Below are positions 11,090 through 24,614 of a stretch of 64,000 bases of DNA, in pieces. Made by a program: the position numbers and the translations under genes. The notes under the pieces were generated by a model that did no database searches, had not been told where the DNA came from, and saw only the letters and a list, made by a program, of their open reading frames with translations. Every line of letters begins with the position of its first letter. The stretch's first letter is position 1. This stretch comes from Trileptium ribeirensis (lineage: Eukaryota > Nematoda > Enoplea > Enoplida > Thoracostomopsidae), in assembly GCA_030248225.1 (NCBI GenBank), contig JASANE010005226.1, forward strand, positions 1 through 64,000, read 5' to 3'.

Positions 11090-11345
11090 TTGATGGGCAA
11101 ACTCGTGTTTGAGTGGCAGATACTACATCGGGGAAGATTAATTTTAATTTTGGACAGCCTAGCTATGGTGTTGGCTTTTCTAGACCCCAAAATATCCTAA
11201 TTTACCCCAAAATGGCGAAATTTCGCTGTCAGCTCCTGCTTGAAGCTCTAAATTAATTTAGTCGGAGCAGGTTGTTTGGGTGACAGATACAACGTTGGGG
11301 AAAGTTTATTTTTTTGGACAGCGTAACTATGTTGGCTCTTCTAGC
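11090..11345 (+). repeat. Tandem duplication, period about 164 bp
   Basis: TTGGACAGC(C/G)TA(G/A)CTATG occurs at about 11,150 and 11,314. Each is preceded by a GACAGATAC(A/T)ACGTTGGGGAA-like segment and followed by TTGGCT(T/C)TTCTAG. Confidence 0.65.
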
Positions 11346-12023
11346 CTAATTCCTGTGCAATGCTTGTGTACTTCTCTAAGAACTTCAAAATATTGCATAA
11401 TGTTTGTATAGCGTAGACAGAGGTGGTATTCATTGCGGAACTGTAGTGTAGACGTGAATATTCAGATTTATGTCCACTAAAAAGAGCAAGATTTAGGTAA
11501 TGAAACGGAAGACATTCCAGTAAAATTACGTAATGTCTCATAAAGTATATTATAACACTATTAAAATAGGGCTGTTGACATTATATACGATATTATTCTG
11601 ATGTAGTAGATGATAATATTGATCTGGCCTTTAAAAATATATTCAGAGGCTTTTGAAAATATATTCAAGGTTAATTTGTCTTAAAATCGCGTGATTATTA
11701 GTTGTTGCATTCGTTATGACTTGAACTTGTTTTGGCTTGTAAACCTTTCGTGGAATAGTTTTGTGCTTCGAAAATGGCACCTTTTCCCTTGTAGTATATT
11801 ATATATACGTTTAAATAGCTGACCATGAAAAAACGTTTTATGGTTTTGAAATGTGCCGTCGCATGGCGCCTAATCCATAGTAATAATTTTGTATTTCTAT
11901 TGCTTTTGTGCTCAGCACAAATATTTTTGTCGCTCATCGTTTACATTGACCAATCAAAGTGAGGGATTTGAGGTTTTTGCGAAACGTGAGTGCGACGAAA
12001 ACGGCTTCCAAACGTTCATCCTT

Positions 12024-12155
12024 TTTAAATAATGTCTGGCCTGAAAGGCATAACCTAAAAATATGCTTTGTTGTTAGCCTAAAATAATGTAAGCCTTTGT
12101 TTAAATAATGTCTAGCCTAAAATGCATAACCTAAAAATATGCTTTGTTGTTTATA
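12024..12155 (+). repeat. Short tandem duplication, period 76 bp
   Basis: CATAACCTAAAAATATGC followed by TTTGTTGTT occurs at 12,049 and 12,125, with TTTAAATAATGTCT(G/A)GCCT before each. Confidence 0.85.
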
Positions 12156-13726
12156 GTCGTGCTGGTGCAGCTGACCCATGTTTCCGCTTTATGGTGTATA
12201 CTATTAAATGTACTGGCTTCTTCATCCCCAGGGGTTTGGGCCCTTTTTCGGTTCGCCTACCCACCGTCCCCCTGCCATCGGTTCACCCTGTCTCTCAACC
12301 ACCATTCTATTTTTTCTACTGCCAGAAACACTAAAAACGTGTTCAGCGAAGATGCGCAAAGTCACCGCGCGTCTTCATGGAAATTAATTTTGAAGCAGCT
12401 GCGCACGTTAAGCACCTGACTGCAGTATACTAAATGAGGCGCCACCGCGGTTCCCATTCGATTGGGGGATCAGGGAAGGGGTCCCCCGTCTTATGATCGC
12501 TGAGCAGGCTAAGACGACTGATATTGTTATTAAAAATTAGAGCAGCTATTGGTGTTGTAACTAGTAAGCAGAACCTATTTACAAAAGCCTGTAACAAAGA
12601 AGGACATCCATAGTAAATATGTCACCGTTCGCTGAATTTCTTCTTCGCTTTCAACACCCGAAAACCGAACTGACTCCGGCTGAAATTTTATGGGTGATGA
12701 CGCTAGTTGTTGCGCATTTCTCACAAAGAAGTTGCATTGGGGTTGGTGAATTGTTTGCAGAGATGTTTCATGATAGTGCCATTGGAAAGAATTTTCTCTT
12801 AGCAATTGCGTATGTCTAAATGCTCTAAAGCTGCGTATGTCACCACGTTTGGTCTTGCACCTTATTTCAAGTAGAACCTCTTGCGCCAGTTGTCGGAATG
12901 CGATTTTTTGTCCCTGTGTTTCGACGCAGCGCTGAACACTATTTCACAGAATATATAATCAAATCGAGTATATGCGAATCAAATCGAGGATCTGAAAAAG
13001 AAGCTGTAGTACATGTAGGTAGGACTGCTATATTATGTGGTTCCTAATACGAACTACAGGTCACAGTACGTTATATACAGGGTCGCAGCGCAAATGCAAT
13101 GCTGAAAGTCCAGGGTTTGCGCTTCGTGGAAGTTTTAAAGTTTGTTGATAGAGCGACCTGGAAAATAGCAATTTTTGTCCTGAAATGTTCTGGAATTTCA
13201 GCGCTGTAAATGCGCAGCCACCCTGTTTGGAGCAAAATGGCAATTTGTATCCGAAGTCAAAAAAAATTTTTAAGGCTCGCGAAGCTTGCAAATCGTAAGC
13301 CCATTCCGGTGGTAATAGAATTTTATCATTATACATTACAAAACCATTCAAATTTTCGGCTTTTGGATGTCACTGCGATGAGTACACGAGTGGGCGGGTG
13401 AAGCATCTTCGTAGTCAACCCGGTTATCTCCTAATCAGCCACCAACCACCTAGACCTAGTTAAGCGAAACAAGAAGTTTGTCCAGCAATAGTCACTAATT
13501 GAAACCACTACACGTTTTAACTGTATCCAATAACGGGAATAACATTGCCTTTCAAACAAATTTGACGTCAAAATAAATATATGTACAGTGCTGGTGACAC
13601 TGTGGCTGCCTGTAATTTGATTTTAAGCTTTTTAATCTAATGTAACAGACCGTTTCTGTATGCACTAAATTGTTGAAATATACATACTTAACTGTTCACT
13701 TGGTTAATATAAATTGCTTCAGTGGG
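12156..13726. other. No gene seen
   Basis: ORFs of 60-96 codons on both strands lack splice context and domains. Around 12,460-12,490 there is a small G/C palindrome (TTGGGGGATC ... GGTCCCCCG). Confidence 0.4.
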
Positions 13727-14200
13727 ATTGTAAACTTTTTAATCAGTCGACATTGGAGTAAAGTAACATATTTGCAAAGCAGCCAAAAACTGTGTTCTGG
13801 GGATCGAACTGCTTTGAAACTTTGGGAGAAGTATGACAGTTTGCCTTATGTATTGCATTCTGATCAGAAAATTATCATCTGAGGAGCACTGGTTGCCCAG
13901 CGCTAGCCTGAAAAATACCTCTGGCAAATAATCAAAAAATTATGGTATACCTTTTTACTGTCTTTTAGAACCATATAAACCAATAATTTCAAGTTTCCTA
14001 CAGAATAGCATGCATGACACCTACGTCTAGCAATAGGAGGCGATTGCAGACACAGCAAAATTGGCTAGTCTACGCTCCATGCGTTAAAAGAACAGCCATT
14101 AGGACGCAATTTACGCAAGCATGTACAGCGGAAGACATTTTTCTTCTGAAAGTACAAAAAACCAACATCGTGGTCGACAAATTTAGATCGCTAGAACGCA
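13727..14200 (+). repeat. Dispersed repeat, copy 2 (partner at 4,720)
   Basis: Same order of blocks as copy 1: AATCAGTCGACATTGGAGTA, ACTGGTTGCCCA, AACCATATAAACCAATAATTTC and GGCGATTGCAGACA. An 83-codon ORF crosses its end. Its first 25 residues have a broken counterpart in copy 1, so it may be a coding relic of unknown family. No hAT ends are seen around it. Confidence 0.6.
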
Positions 14201-14498
14201 TCGAAGCCGATCCGATCATCCTTTGCGGAATTATGATACTTGCTAAGTATAAGCATTTGCACTAATTATGTGATCTTAATTAAACTATACAAGGCCCACC
14301 TACCGACTGCAGTTGAGAATGTTTTAGCTTATTTTCTAAAATCCTTATATTTTATGTAAAAAGAAACCATGATTATAATTTTTGCAGAATACAGATAAAT
14401 ATATAGTTATTACAATATATTAAAAAAGGTTAATACAGATATGTTAGGTAAGTAAAGTATTGAAACGTTAACATAATACTATTTCTCCATAATATATA

Positions 14499-14525
14499 TA
14501 TAAGAGAAAAGATATATATATATAT
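14499..14525. repeat. TA-rich microsatellite
   Basis: ATATATATATAAG ... GATATATATATAT, two short TA runs within an AT-rich gene-free stretch (14,201-14,929). Confidence 0.8.
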
Positions 14526-14929
14526 CCCAGAATCGAAAAGAGATATTCTTTCAAGCTGATTTAGAGAAAAAAGATGAAAATGAATATACGAGATACCAAC
14601 AAACCACTGCGCAAAAATGTTATAATGGGTGTGGGAAAATGATTCTATTTCGGCATAAATTGCTGAAGCTTTGACCTTTGGTTTTGTCAGCCGAGCTTAT
14701 TATTTATTTATATATAAACAGTTCTTTTTTAAAATTGAGAATTATTGCTTTATTGTTTGGTATTTTTGTCTTTTATTGTTTTGTGGCGCAGCTTGATCAG
14801 GAAAGTTGTTGTGGTTTCCTGGAATTCTCTTTTAAATTATATACGGTAACGCAGGAAGTGGGCACAGTGTGTGGATAATTAGCGCTCACTATACTGTCGG
14901 TGTAGCAGTAATGCAGTAGACACGACTAA

Positions 14930-15352
14930 GCAAGGTTTTTTGGGTCCACAGGTGGGTCTGGACCCAAATGTTTTTACGTGGACCCAAAAATTTTTTGCTG
15001 GACCCAGGGCAGTTTCGGCTTCGGAGACATAAGGTCTGCTAAATAAATTCTATTGCAATGTGCAGGCTTTCAGCTTTTTGTGCTTAGATCGGTATATAGT
15101 TGCTTGCTGCTGGTTTCACGATGGCCCTCATCGTTTATCCTGGCTTGGGACAGGCTGAGAATAATTTATATATTTGTAATTACGTAATAATTTCAAATTG
15201 CGTTTCGTAATTACGTGTCTTTATTGTGTAAAATTTCGTGAAATTCTCGAACCCAAACTTGTAAGTCTGGACCCAGCGTTTAAGGTCTTGGCCCAAAAGA
15301 AATTTGCTGGACCCGAGCTGCACTCAGGGTCCATTTTGAAAAGAAAACCCCG
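14930..15352. mobile_element. Putative small element with repeated TGGACCC motifs at both ends
   Basis: The left edge GGTTTTTTGGGTCCA and the right edge TGGACCC-type sequence GGGTCCATTTTGAAAAG ... AACCCC are roughly inverted. Five to six CTGGACCC copies cluster within 75 bp of each edge, and the centre is AT-rich with a TTACGTAATAA/TAATTACGT palindrome. No ORF. The boundaries are approximate. Confidence 0.4.
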
Positions 15353-16093
15353 CTCCTAAGTCATAAGAAAAATAGCATTACGATAGACATATATTTATGC
15401 TCGACAGCGGCAATATGTTCGAAATTGGTATTGGCACCCAAATATTATTTAAGGACAGTAGCGTTTGCTTAATCTCTGAAAACCTACCGGTATGGCAACG
15501 CCGGTATCAATAAAAATAGGCACTGAGATGCACGTTTTACATCTTTGTGCCTTAATGCGAAAAGATTCAAGAACCGTGAGCTTTGATTTCATGTGTGCGG
15601 CTCAAAAACATATTACGAAGTCGCAATTTGCCAAATTTCGTACATCCTAAGATTAGGCGAGCTGTCGTTCCCAACTTATCATCGTTCGCATTTCAAACAT
15701 TGACATTTCAAAATATCGTACAAGTTTTGATGAGCCAAAGACTGTGAGATATAATATTGTTGCGGTAACCGATCGGCAACGAAAAGGTATTCGTAGGACG
15801 AACAGGGAGTAAAATTAATTTTTAATGTCCCCAAAAACGCTTGTGAAATGCGTAATGAAAGTGATATTATCATCAAGATTTTTACCAGTGTAAACCGATC
15901 CAAATTGATTTGGCGTGAAAGTAACAAAATGGACATTTCAAATTTTTATTTGACGTTTCGAAATGACCTTTCTGTTAATAATAACAAAATACAGTGAGCG
16001 ACTCAAAAGTTGGCTGAGGATAAAGGTTTTCGTTTTCAATAGAACTAACTTTACTGCATGTGATTTTACGTAAGCAATCTGAAGCTTACATTC

Positions 16094-16260
16094 ATTGAGC
16101 GGAGCGCAGCGAAGCGTTTTTATTTTCTGTCTGGGATTAAAAATGTCGATGTCCGTCCGTTCGTTAGTTAGTTCGTTCGTTCGGTCCGACGGATCTCAAG
16201 AACCACTGAACCGATTTTAAAAAACTTTTTTGTTTGAAAGCCTATCAAGTCAGAGTGTGT
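16094..16260 (+). repeat. Truncated third copy of the GAGCGGA foldback repeat
   Basis: ATTGAGCGGAGCGCAGCGAAGCG and the AACCACTGAACCGATTTTAA block match the first 120 bp of the repeat at 2,280. The rest of that repeat is missing. A 100-codon ORF that follows (16,234-16,536) has no recognisable domain. Confidence 0.55.
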
Positions 16261-19200
16261 AAAATTGAGTACATTCGTAATGCCACAGCCCAAGCTCCGC
16301 TCACAAATGTAGTTCCACTACCGACTAGTTACATAAATACAAATCACGTCTCCAAAACTCCAATATATACTCGCACGATTTACAACGAAATGTGGCACCA
16401 AATTTATTTGTGTCAAATCGAAAAGCGAACAACCGGAGTAAAATGTCCTCTCTATGAGCTAGCCAGTTATCCCGCTCATTTTCATTTGGGTCAAACGGAA
16501 AACGCGTTCGGCCTGGCAAATCCAAAATCAAGATAACTTTGGCTGTTAACCTTCGCTGTGAACACATCGTGCACTCCTTTCCGTATTATTACAAATGCAA
16601 GTTAATGATAATGGCCTTAAGCGAAGTCTAAGTAACACTTCCACAACATTGTGGTGGAATGTGTCCAACACGGATATTTCGGGCCAAAATCTGCTGAAGC
16701 TTTGGGATTTTCGTTTGTAACTTGGTAACACGTGTTGACCGATCTAGCTCATATTTACACAGTACTACAGGGCATATATGTTATCATACATGCTCGAGGC
16801 CCGAGGTCACAGGGTTTGGCGTCTCAGGCGCCATGGGGCATTCGGGGTTGGAGCACCTTTCAAAATGGAAGGTGGGGTGCGTAGGTTTCGGCGCCTCATG
16901 AGGTTACCACCTATCTATCACCCCTCTGAATCTGAACATGTGTGATCAATTGTACTAACTGCATTTCCACATTATCTACTGTGGAGGCATGACGCGCCAA
17001 ATATTTCTCGCCCAGGATCTCTTAAATTTTGCTCTTCTCCAAATATGTAGCTTCTTAATAAGAGGGTTAACGCAATTACAATTTTCATGGTTTTATAATG
17101 AAGTTACGAGATACCCATGCATATATAGTTCGAATTGTTATTTACAATATCGGAATCCACTGGGAAATGTGGGTTCAAACTCTAAATATATCAATCTATT
17201 TCCAGTCAAAATCAATAGATTCTGCATTTGTCATCATGACAGTTGAACGAGTAGCCCGATTTGAGGTCATGGCTATTTTGCATTGTGCTCATAAGAACTA
17301 TATCACTTTAACAACGAAAAATTAAGGAAACCGAAAGGTGCTTGAGAACATTACTAAGCAACTTAATCTGAATTGGATATTTAATATTACGTTTCAGTTC
17401 GGTGCCTTGTTTTATGTTCTGTGCATTTTTACTCTTTTCGGCTAGTTACATAAGGAACTAATTAACTTATTGACCCAGTTGTACTGATCGAATGTTCTAT
17501 TATTTCAAATTTAATTAAGTAGTCGGCCTTGTATTGTTGTTGGCCGGGTTTTTAGTAAGGGTGAGCTTTCGGTTTGTTTTTATAGCTGCTACATACACAA
17601 CCTTTAGTAGTATATAAAACGAACGTGCTGCTTAGGAAATGACTATGTGCTTGCATTGACTAACAAACGAGTATACCATTTTTCAATATTTTTCGTTATC
17701 TTTATGAGGGCATAAATTTTCCCTAAGAATCATTGGGGCCGCACTGGTTCGATTATTAGAAAGAGCATCAATTTTCCAATGGAAGTACAAATTCGGCCAA
17801 ATTTGAGCAGTATTTTGCTCCAAAATAATTTGTTAGAATTCATTAATATTTCCTTATTAATTCGTATCAGTTTAATATATCGACATTGCAAAAATGTGGA
17901 AGTTATTTTCAATATTGAATTTTTGAAATCTTAAGCAGAAAAACTTAACATAAGTTAACTTAAACATTTTTAGAAGTGTACAAGAAAATAAGGGTTACAT
18001 AAAACTTTCGTTAGAAGCTGCTGTTTGAAACATTTCGCGCTTACTATATTGTGTAGACAGTTTGCCCACCTTAGTTGTTTCATTTTGATTTTTATGGTTA
18101 AAGCTTTTTAATCAGAAGTAGTGTAACGTGGTCGAGATTGTGTTAAAGGGGTGAAAGCTTTTTTAATCTGTGCGATCGGCTATAACTCGGGAACAACTTA
18201 ATCGATTTTCATGATCTTGGGCTCGTTCGAACCGCCATAGGATTTACCATGAACATCCCCTGGCGTTTTGATTTGGGATCTGGTTCCGGGGTCAGGGGTC
18301 AAAATGTGGGGTTTTGCACCATTTTAGCACCCTTCACGGAAGCAAGGTTATTTTTATCTTAACTTTCGATTTTTTTTTCGCTGGTTGGTTTTATTTCATA
18401 GTATATAAAATCAAAATTGGCGATGCATTTTTTGCTTTTCCAATAAGGCTCTGGTTCTGGAGTTATGGGGTTTGAGGTATGGCACCCTCGTTATTCCTCG
18501 ACCCAAAATTAGAAAATTTGTTCTGACGTCTTGGGTGGCTGAAAAGTTTCACTTGGGGGTTTTCGGGCATGGAAAACTCATTGCCGGTGTTGATTTTGCT
18601 TTGCGACCCATGGTTTCATGGGTACGGGGATATGGCTTTAGCCCAATAGCCCTTCTAAGCGCTAAAGATATGTTGTATTTAACAGTCCCATGGGCTTCTG
18701 CTCAGCTATCTGGCGAGACCATGGCGATGTGGTTTACAGTGGACACATTCACACTAGATCATAACAGAGACAAAAGCACGATAGCGACAGCGTCTAACAA
18801 CTCTATTTGATGATTTATATCATTCCAGTGTTGTATGTAAAGCGCAAAAAGTTCAGACTGAGGTGCCCACGGAGATATCCCCCAAATAGTTCACCGAGAT
18901 GGAGTGCTGATCAGAATTTCATCTCCATGCACACCCTGACTTGCTGCAATGCTAAATGCTCAGAAATGCTTATTTTAGGGTGACACGTTCATGTTAGAAA
19001 ATCTCGGGTTAGGTACTTCCAAACAGTTCATATAAGGCAGTAACGTATAACAGGTACAGTGTTGAACATCGACCGCAGCTCTCTGAATGGGTCAAACATC
19101 TGCTAGCATTTTCCTGGCGTTGCCTAGTTAACATAAAGTTAAGATTACAGGAGTAAGGTGGAACAATTTTCTGGAATTATACATTGTTTCGTTTTGAAGA

Positions 19201-21117
19201 GCAATTTGCGGATGCGAAGTTTTTTATCTGGTTGCGACAGGGTATTGATCACAGTGCATAGTATATATACCACAACTGGTGCAAAAGATGTGGAAATGTC
19301 TAAACATATTTTTGCCGGAATTCGTAGATGGAATGTAATTAGAAAATATTATAAAATGTAATCAGATTGTCTTTGTTTGGGATGCACAATGTGCCAACGT
19401 GTGATACAATGCTAAAATTGTAGGACATGGTTCATTTTGGTTTTATAATTTTCTGTACAGATGATTATTTTTGATGTTTATTTTCTTGGGCATTTTCTTT
19501 GTAACCACCGCTTCCCATCTCGAAGTTCGTCATTTTTTTAATGCAGCACTCAGGTTCGGTACCAGTTGAATCAGCTCAGCGAACATCTGGTTCGAAAAAA
19601 TAGACATTTTGGCCATGTTTGTTATAAACTTTATTTTGCATTGCCAATGACACCACCTCAGTACCTAAAATTACGAATAAACGCTTTTGTCGACATGTAT
19701 ATACAATTTTTGAGAACAAAATCAGCTCGGCCAGTTCACAGGTTAGCACTTTTTTTGTGCAATGAGTTATTGGCTAAATGTGTAAACTCGGTGAGAACAC
19801 ATTTAGTTGATTTTAGGTCATTGGTAGCCTAAGAACGTTGAAAAAAAATTTGTCACAATATGGTGAAAATGCATATTTTCTGAAAGGCTTGCCTACCTGT
19901 TGAAGTCATAGATAACTAACGATATCTTCAGAACTCACGATTTTCAATCGGATTAACTTCTGCAACCCAGTGTGCCAGCTTGATTATGCCTTTCATTATC
20001 AAGGTTCCTTAACTAATTAGTCATAGTTATATAGCAGTTAGCAGCATAACAACTGTGATTTCATGTACATAGCTTGAAGCCGTCAAAGTGTATGATTAAT
20101 TGTTGATTCTGTGCCTGCTATCATTTACTATGGTTATTTTTGTACCGGTAAGTAACGCGAAGTTGGAAGATTAGGTTATGTACTAGATGGTTGTTGGGTT
20201 TCAGACAAATAATTTTAGAATAATTTATATCTGTCATCATGTTCACCACATGTTGCCATGGTATGTATGTATACGTGTATAGTTCAGGCCTTGTGTCACC
20301 ACTACAGAGCATTAAAGCACAGACGATAATACTCAAGTATTTAACAGTCACGTTGCCGCAGAGGAATGATTAGTATGGGTTTTTTACCTGTAGGTCAAGA
20401 ATCCTGAAACATAATTATGACCGTGTAAGTGGACGGATATGTACCTGTCTAAGGTCAGCTTACAGAGTGGATGGTTCCGGCGGGCGGGTGTGAGGGGAGG
20501 TGGTGGACGGCGAGGCTCAACCAACAATTGTTCCTTCAAATGCAACATTTCAAAATTTTCTTTGTTTTCCGCAATTTTTCTTCACAATTTTGTAGTTTTG
20601 CTTTATTGCTAACAGTTTCTGTGCTCATTCGGAAGTAGGGGTCATCAGGGGGCACATATGGTTTAGGAGTCCAACCCGTAGAGAGGGATAAACCACCTTA
20701 CCATTCTATGGACACCTGTGATTGAAAGGTTAGTTAGCGCTTCTTGTCATACTGCTGGTCAGTTAGCGCATCTTATCATTCTGGAAATGTTTTTGATTTT
20801 AGGTATATTTGCTAGAAGTAGCGTGGTTTCTGGTAGCTTTGCGAAATACAACACAATAATTTTTAGAAATCGTCGATTATTTTGCATCTCTGACACCGAA
20901 AATGTGGGCCATAGTGGCTCAGGCCAAAAATCACGATACTTATTGTAACTCGAGAACCGATTAACAATTTGAGTCAGTTTTGGCACATTTTGTTGAGCAA
21001 ATAAGCCTATATAAAACTATATATTAATATCGCAAGTTAGTAGAAAAAGAGCGAACATGGCCGCCTAATAAATATGCCAAGCTTGAATTATTATCTTTCC
21101 TGGTGTATGTGTGCAAT
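16261..21117. other. No gene; diverged repeats
   Basis: Nothing here reads as a splice-bounded exon. At 18,168-18,310 lies a block of the type ATAACTCGGGAACAACTTAA with CGATTTTCATGATC, a style of dispersed repeat also hinted at 6,320 and 20,945. A 112-codon ORF (18,472-18,810) and several of 60-90 codons have no domain or composition bias that would mark them as genes. Confidence 0.4.
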
Positions 21118-22290
21118 TTAAAATGTTTTGTGTGAAAATGGCCAATAAAGGCCACCCACAGCCCTGTACTGTTGTAGTTCAATGATACAGGAACAACAGG
21201 TCTCCGACTGTAACACCACCGTATTCGACTTGCTTGAAAACCTATATAAGAATGTTTTAACCAATCCCACGGCGCCGTAACACGCCAACAAGCAAAATGT
21301 GTTATGTGAGAATAGCTCTGTAAACCCTAACACCCCATATCCCCGTGGAAGTATACGATACAGCAACAACAGCCCTCCGACGCCAATCCAGTTATATTTA
21401 GAGTGCTTGAAAATCTATATTACAAGGATCTTTTCTTTAGAGCTGCTATCCCGAAATTGTTGCATTATGAGGATAATTTTGCGATAAAATTACAGCGAAA
21501 ATTTTTCGTAGCATTAGACGCAGCTCCACAAGCTGTATCAGAGAATGTTCATATTGGCAAGTTTTCGGGCATTTCTTTCGATTTTTCTGGGTTCCCATTG
21601 GTCCCGTCTTTGTATCAAAAGTTTTAGGAAAAAATTCCTCGCCAAATGGATAATTTTATATATGCCATTCACTCATTGACGAGCTGAGTCGAATGATGGT
21701 AAAATCACCTTAATCGGTTAACGGGTTAATGAGTTATTGCCATTTATGTGAAATCCTAAGGCTAGTTGTTATATCATGAACCGATTGGACCGATTTTACC
21801 GTCAATCCTATTATCTAGTCAAGGCGGTTCGACTGATTTGTAAAATGATTCATTTAGCCTAAAAATTTGTTTCGAAAATTTTAGGTACCCAGGTGGGACC
21901 ATTAGGAACAAAAAACCGAAAAAATTACCCTAAAGCTTACTGAAATGGATATTTTCTGAACGAGTCGAATGATTTCAAAATTATAGCTGTATTTTCATAA
22001 GTTACGAATTTCGGCTTGGGGTGGAAGCTAAACGAAAGGACCAGAATGTTTTGACGCTCCCGCTTCTCAATAACATAACACAAAAGCAAAAAAAACTGTG
22101 TGAGAATAGGTTGACAGACACTAAAACACTGTGTCCTGGTGGAACTACATCATACAGCAACCTTGGACCTCCTATACCAATACCGTAGTGCTAAAAGTGC
22201 TCGAGAACCTATGTAAGGATATCGTGACGATCGTACCCCGCAGTAACATGTCACAAAGCAAAGAAATGTGTAACATGAAAATTGGTCAAC
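21118..22290 (+). repeat. Three dispersed units of a roughly 190-bp repeat
   Basis: Units at about 21,118-21,290, 21,300-21,440 and 22,090-22,290 share, in order, GTGTGAGAATAG, a CCCTGTACT/CCGTGGAAGTA segment, ACAGCAACAACAG, GTGCTTGAAAA(C/T)CTATAT and AAGCAAA(A/G)TGTGT. Copies 1 and 2 are adjacent; copy 3 is 650 bp away. Confidence 0.5.
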
Positions 22291-22429
22291 ATACCGGATG
22301 TTTTCTGACAAAAAAGTGTTATACAGTAAGGTTGTAGTTCTTGATGGCTGATTTCGAAATGTGGTCTCCGTTTTTCGCTGTGAAGAGTTTAGCTCTAGAT
22401 ATAGGTCTCCAAAGCTAGATACTAAGATG

Positions 22430-22700
22430 GCCAAATTTCGCTAATATTGTCACCGTTGACTTCTGGGGCCAATTTGACCCGGAAGGCGTGGTCAGCGGGC
22501 TTAGCGTCTAAAGAGTGAACGGTCACAAATAGACTGAATTTGTGATTAAGCAAAAAATTGTGAAGATCCATCGATCCGGTGATGAGTTATTATCTCCACG
22601 GACGGACAACGTTGCAGGGTTTAGACAAAAGAGGTTTTAAATGGACCCATGGCCAAAATACGCGAAGATGGTAATATATATCACTACAACCGTTAGAGCT
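22430..22700 (+). repeat. Dispersed repeat, copy 1 (partner at 36,715)
   Basis: Contains TTTGACCCGGAAG, GGTTTAGCGTCTAA-like, GTGATGAGTTAT and ATCTCC in the same order as 36,715-36,905. Confidence 0.6.
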
Positions 22701-22989
22701 ATATGAGTGTTCTTGGTCTCGTTGTTGACAAATGTATATAAGCTTCTCAAGCTGTTCGATGAAGAATGGTTGTACAACTGTTTGGTTGAAATATCTAGGC
22801 CACATCAAGCCGTAACTTGCTTGTCGCTACTACGTTAGTTTAAAGATTTGGACAGAGGTGTGATAATTACGCATACGAAATTGCTCAAAGTGAAAGCAAC
22901 TTGACTTGAGCAAAACCTTATTCGTCACCTCTTAATGGGTTCATCCGGTTACGAGTGCATCTTCAAAGTTCACCTTCCACAACTGCCAG

Positions 22990-24092
22990 TTTCCATTATC
23001 GAAAATTAATCACTTATAATTTCTGTAATTAATCTAACTCAATTTTTTGTAATTTTGTTAAAATTGCTAAAATTATCCGCGCGGCTTCGGCACGCGGGGA
23101 ATATTCCTTGCTAGAGCTAATCCATAGGGATAACCCTATTGACATCTATGTAGCGCCTCCATAGTCTCCATGATAAAGAGCACTCTAAATATCTCTTTGA
23201 CGACTGATTGAACGTTTCGAGTTTCGAAGGCCTGCCACGTAATCGATTTCAATTATTTGAGAGTTTTAAATGCACAGTATCATACGTAGACATTGTTCTC
23301 AAGCACTTCCAAGGTGCGACATGCTGAGCGCTTTAGAGTTCGAGTTGTCGTACAGCAAGGTATCATAACATATGTAACATGTTGCAATGTTTATATGAGG
23401 CACGACGTCATTATGAGGACCTGGGAGTACTTAACCGGCGAATTGGCACCAGAAGTGACCTAAACTGTACAGTAAACAGCTTAAATCAACTTTAAGGCAA
23501 TAATTTTTCGGAAAACCTCGCGACACGTGCCTAGCGTATGCCTGCTATTTTATGATCGTTATAAACCGCGCATATAACAAACTTGTAATACTATTGTCCT
23601 TAAGAAAAACAGTTCTCCGTTCTAGTTAGCTAGAAATTTAACCCAAAGGTTACGTGGCACTTACAACGTGAACACCTCTGCAGGAACCCAAAAGTGAAAT
23701 ACAAGCTTACATTTTTATCGGTAGCCTAAGCCTAACATTCTTAAACTGAGTCTAAGTTTGTAAACGTCACTTAGGCTTAGTCTACGCTTTACCTAAGATG
23801 TGAAGCTTACGCCAAGGCAGTCTTGGAATACCAATATAATATATATGTAACTTATGTATTTTCACTTATTGGGTTGCTAGTATCGTGGATGTTCTCTGTA
23901 TGAGTGCTGGTTGCCTGCGTACAGCTGAGCTTCATATTTTTGTTTCAAGGGTCACTTTCATTTCTGAACAGTTGAAATACATAGTTGAATGTTTTTCTAC
24001 TTCAATCCACGTCAGAGTCATATATATTTCTCTAAGCTATACGCCTCACTTGCTTATATTTTAATATACGAATGTGCCTTTATTTTGTTCAG
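22990..24092. other. AT-rich repeat then gene-free intron or flank
   Basis: 22,990-23,080 is a third copy of the AATTTTTTGTAATTTT repeat. From 23,111 to the exon at 24,093 I see no coding sequence. Bases 24,079-24,092 (CTTTATTTTGTTCAG) form the pyrimidine tract and AG acceptor of that exon. Confidence 0.45.
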
Positions 24093-24614
24093 ACTGTAAC
24101 CTTTGCTGACGAAAATGGCGACCAGCCACTATTCCGGTCATCTGACGAAAACGGTTTCGTGCCGAATAACGTGGATACCACAATGTCCGGTTCATCTCCC
24201 GCTAACCTCAACCAATCACCATCACCCACAGTACCAGCACCCGTCAACGTACAAGCCTCATGGGCATCCAATACTGGTGATGAAAGTCAGCGAAATTTAT
24301 CGCATACTTCAGCTTTAGAAAACCATTACAGCCCGTCTCAATTGTCTATGAAACCTCCGATTGGACAACAGCAATATGTCAACGGCGCGAGGAGTGATTT
24401 TACGCCTTCAGCCGACGGATCTGATGAGCATAAGCATCAGCAGAGACCGCGACCTCAGCAACTAAATCAGAGGACATTGTCAGTGTCATCGTCGGCTACG
24501 TCGGTGATAACGGCAACCGGAATCAATGGAGCTGCTCAAGATGGCAGCAGTTCAGCAACGATAGTATCGCCTGGCAGCTCGAAGCAAACAAGCTCAGTGT
24601 CCAAAGCGAAAGCG
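24093..24614 (+). CDS. MOSPD2: MOSPD2-like gene, Ser/Gln-rich linker exon
   Basis: A 522-bp exon with acceptor ...TTTTGTTCAG and donor GCG/GTAAGT, phase 0 at both ends, 174 codons. It opens TVTFADENGDQPLF. The rest is low-complexity and polar (runs of Ser, Gln, Pro, Thr, Asn), consistent with an unstructured linker between an N-terminal domain and the MSP domain encoded by the next exons. TVTFA resembles an RVxF-type protein phosphatase 1 docking site, but the basic residue would have to come from the preceding, unfound exon. No earlier exon was recognised in the 24 kb upstream, so the start of the protein is unknown. The splice signals, open frame and in-phase join to the next exon make this a real exon; the name comes from the downstream domain. 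Confidence 0.8.

Noticed and set aside
20100..20150. Hydrophobic stretch before a GTAAGT donor
   Set aside because: No acceptor or start codon in frame and no homology.
1..24092. CRAL-TRIO exons expected upstream of a MOSPD2 MSP domain
   Set aside because: Searched for by motif (conserved Trp/Arg blocks, PxxxGG) on the plus strand; nothing convincing seen, so none is annotated.
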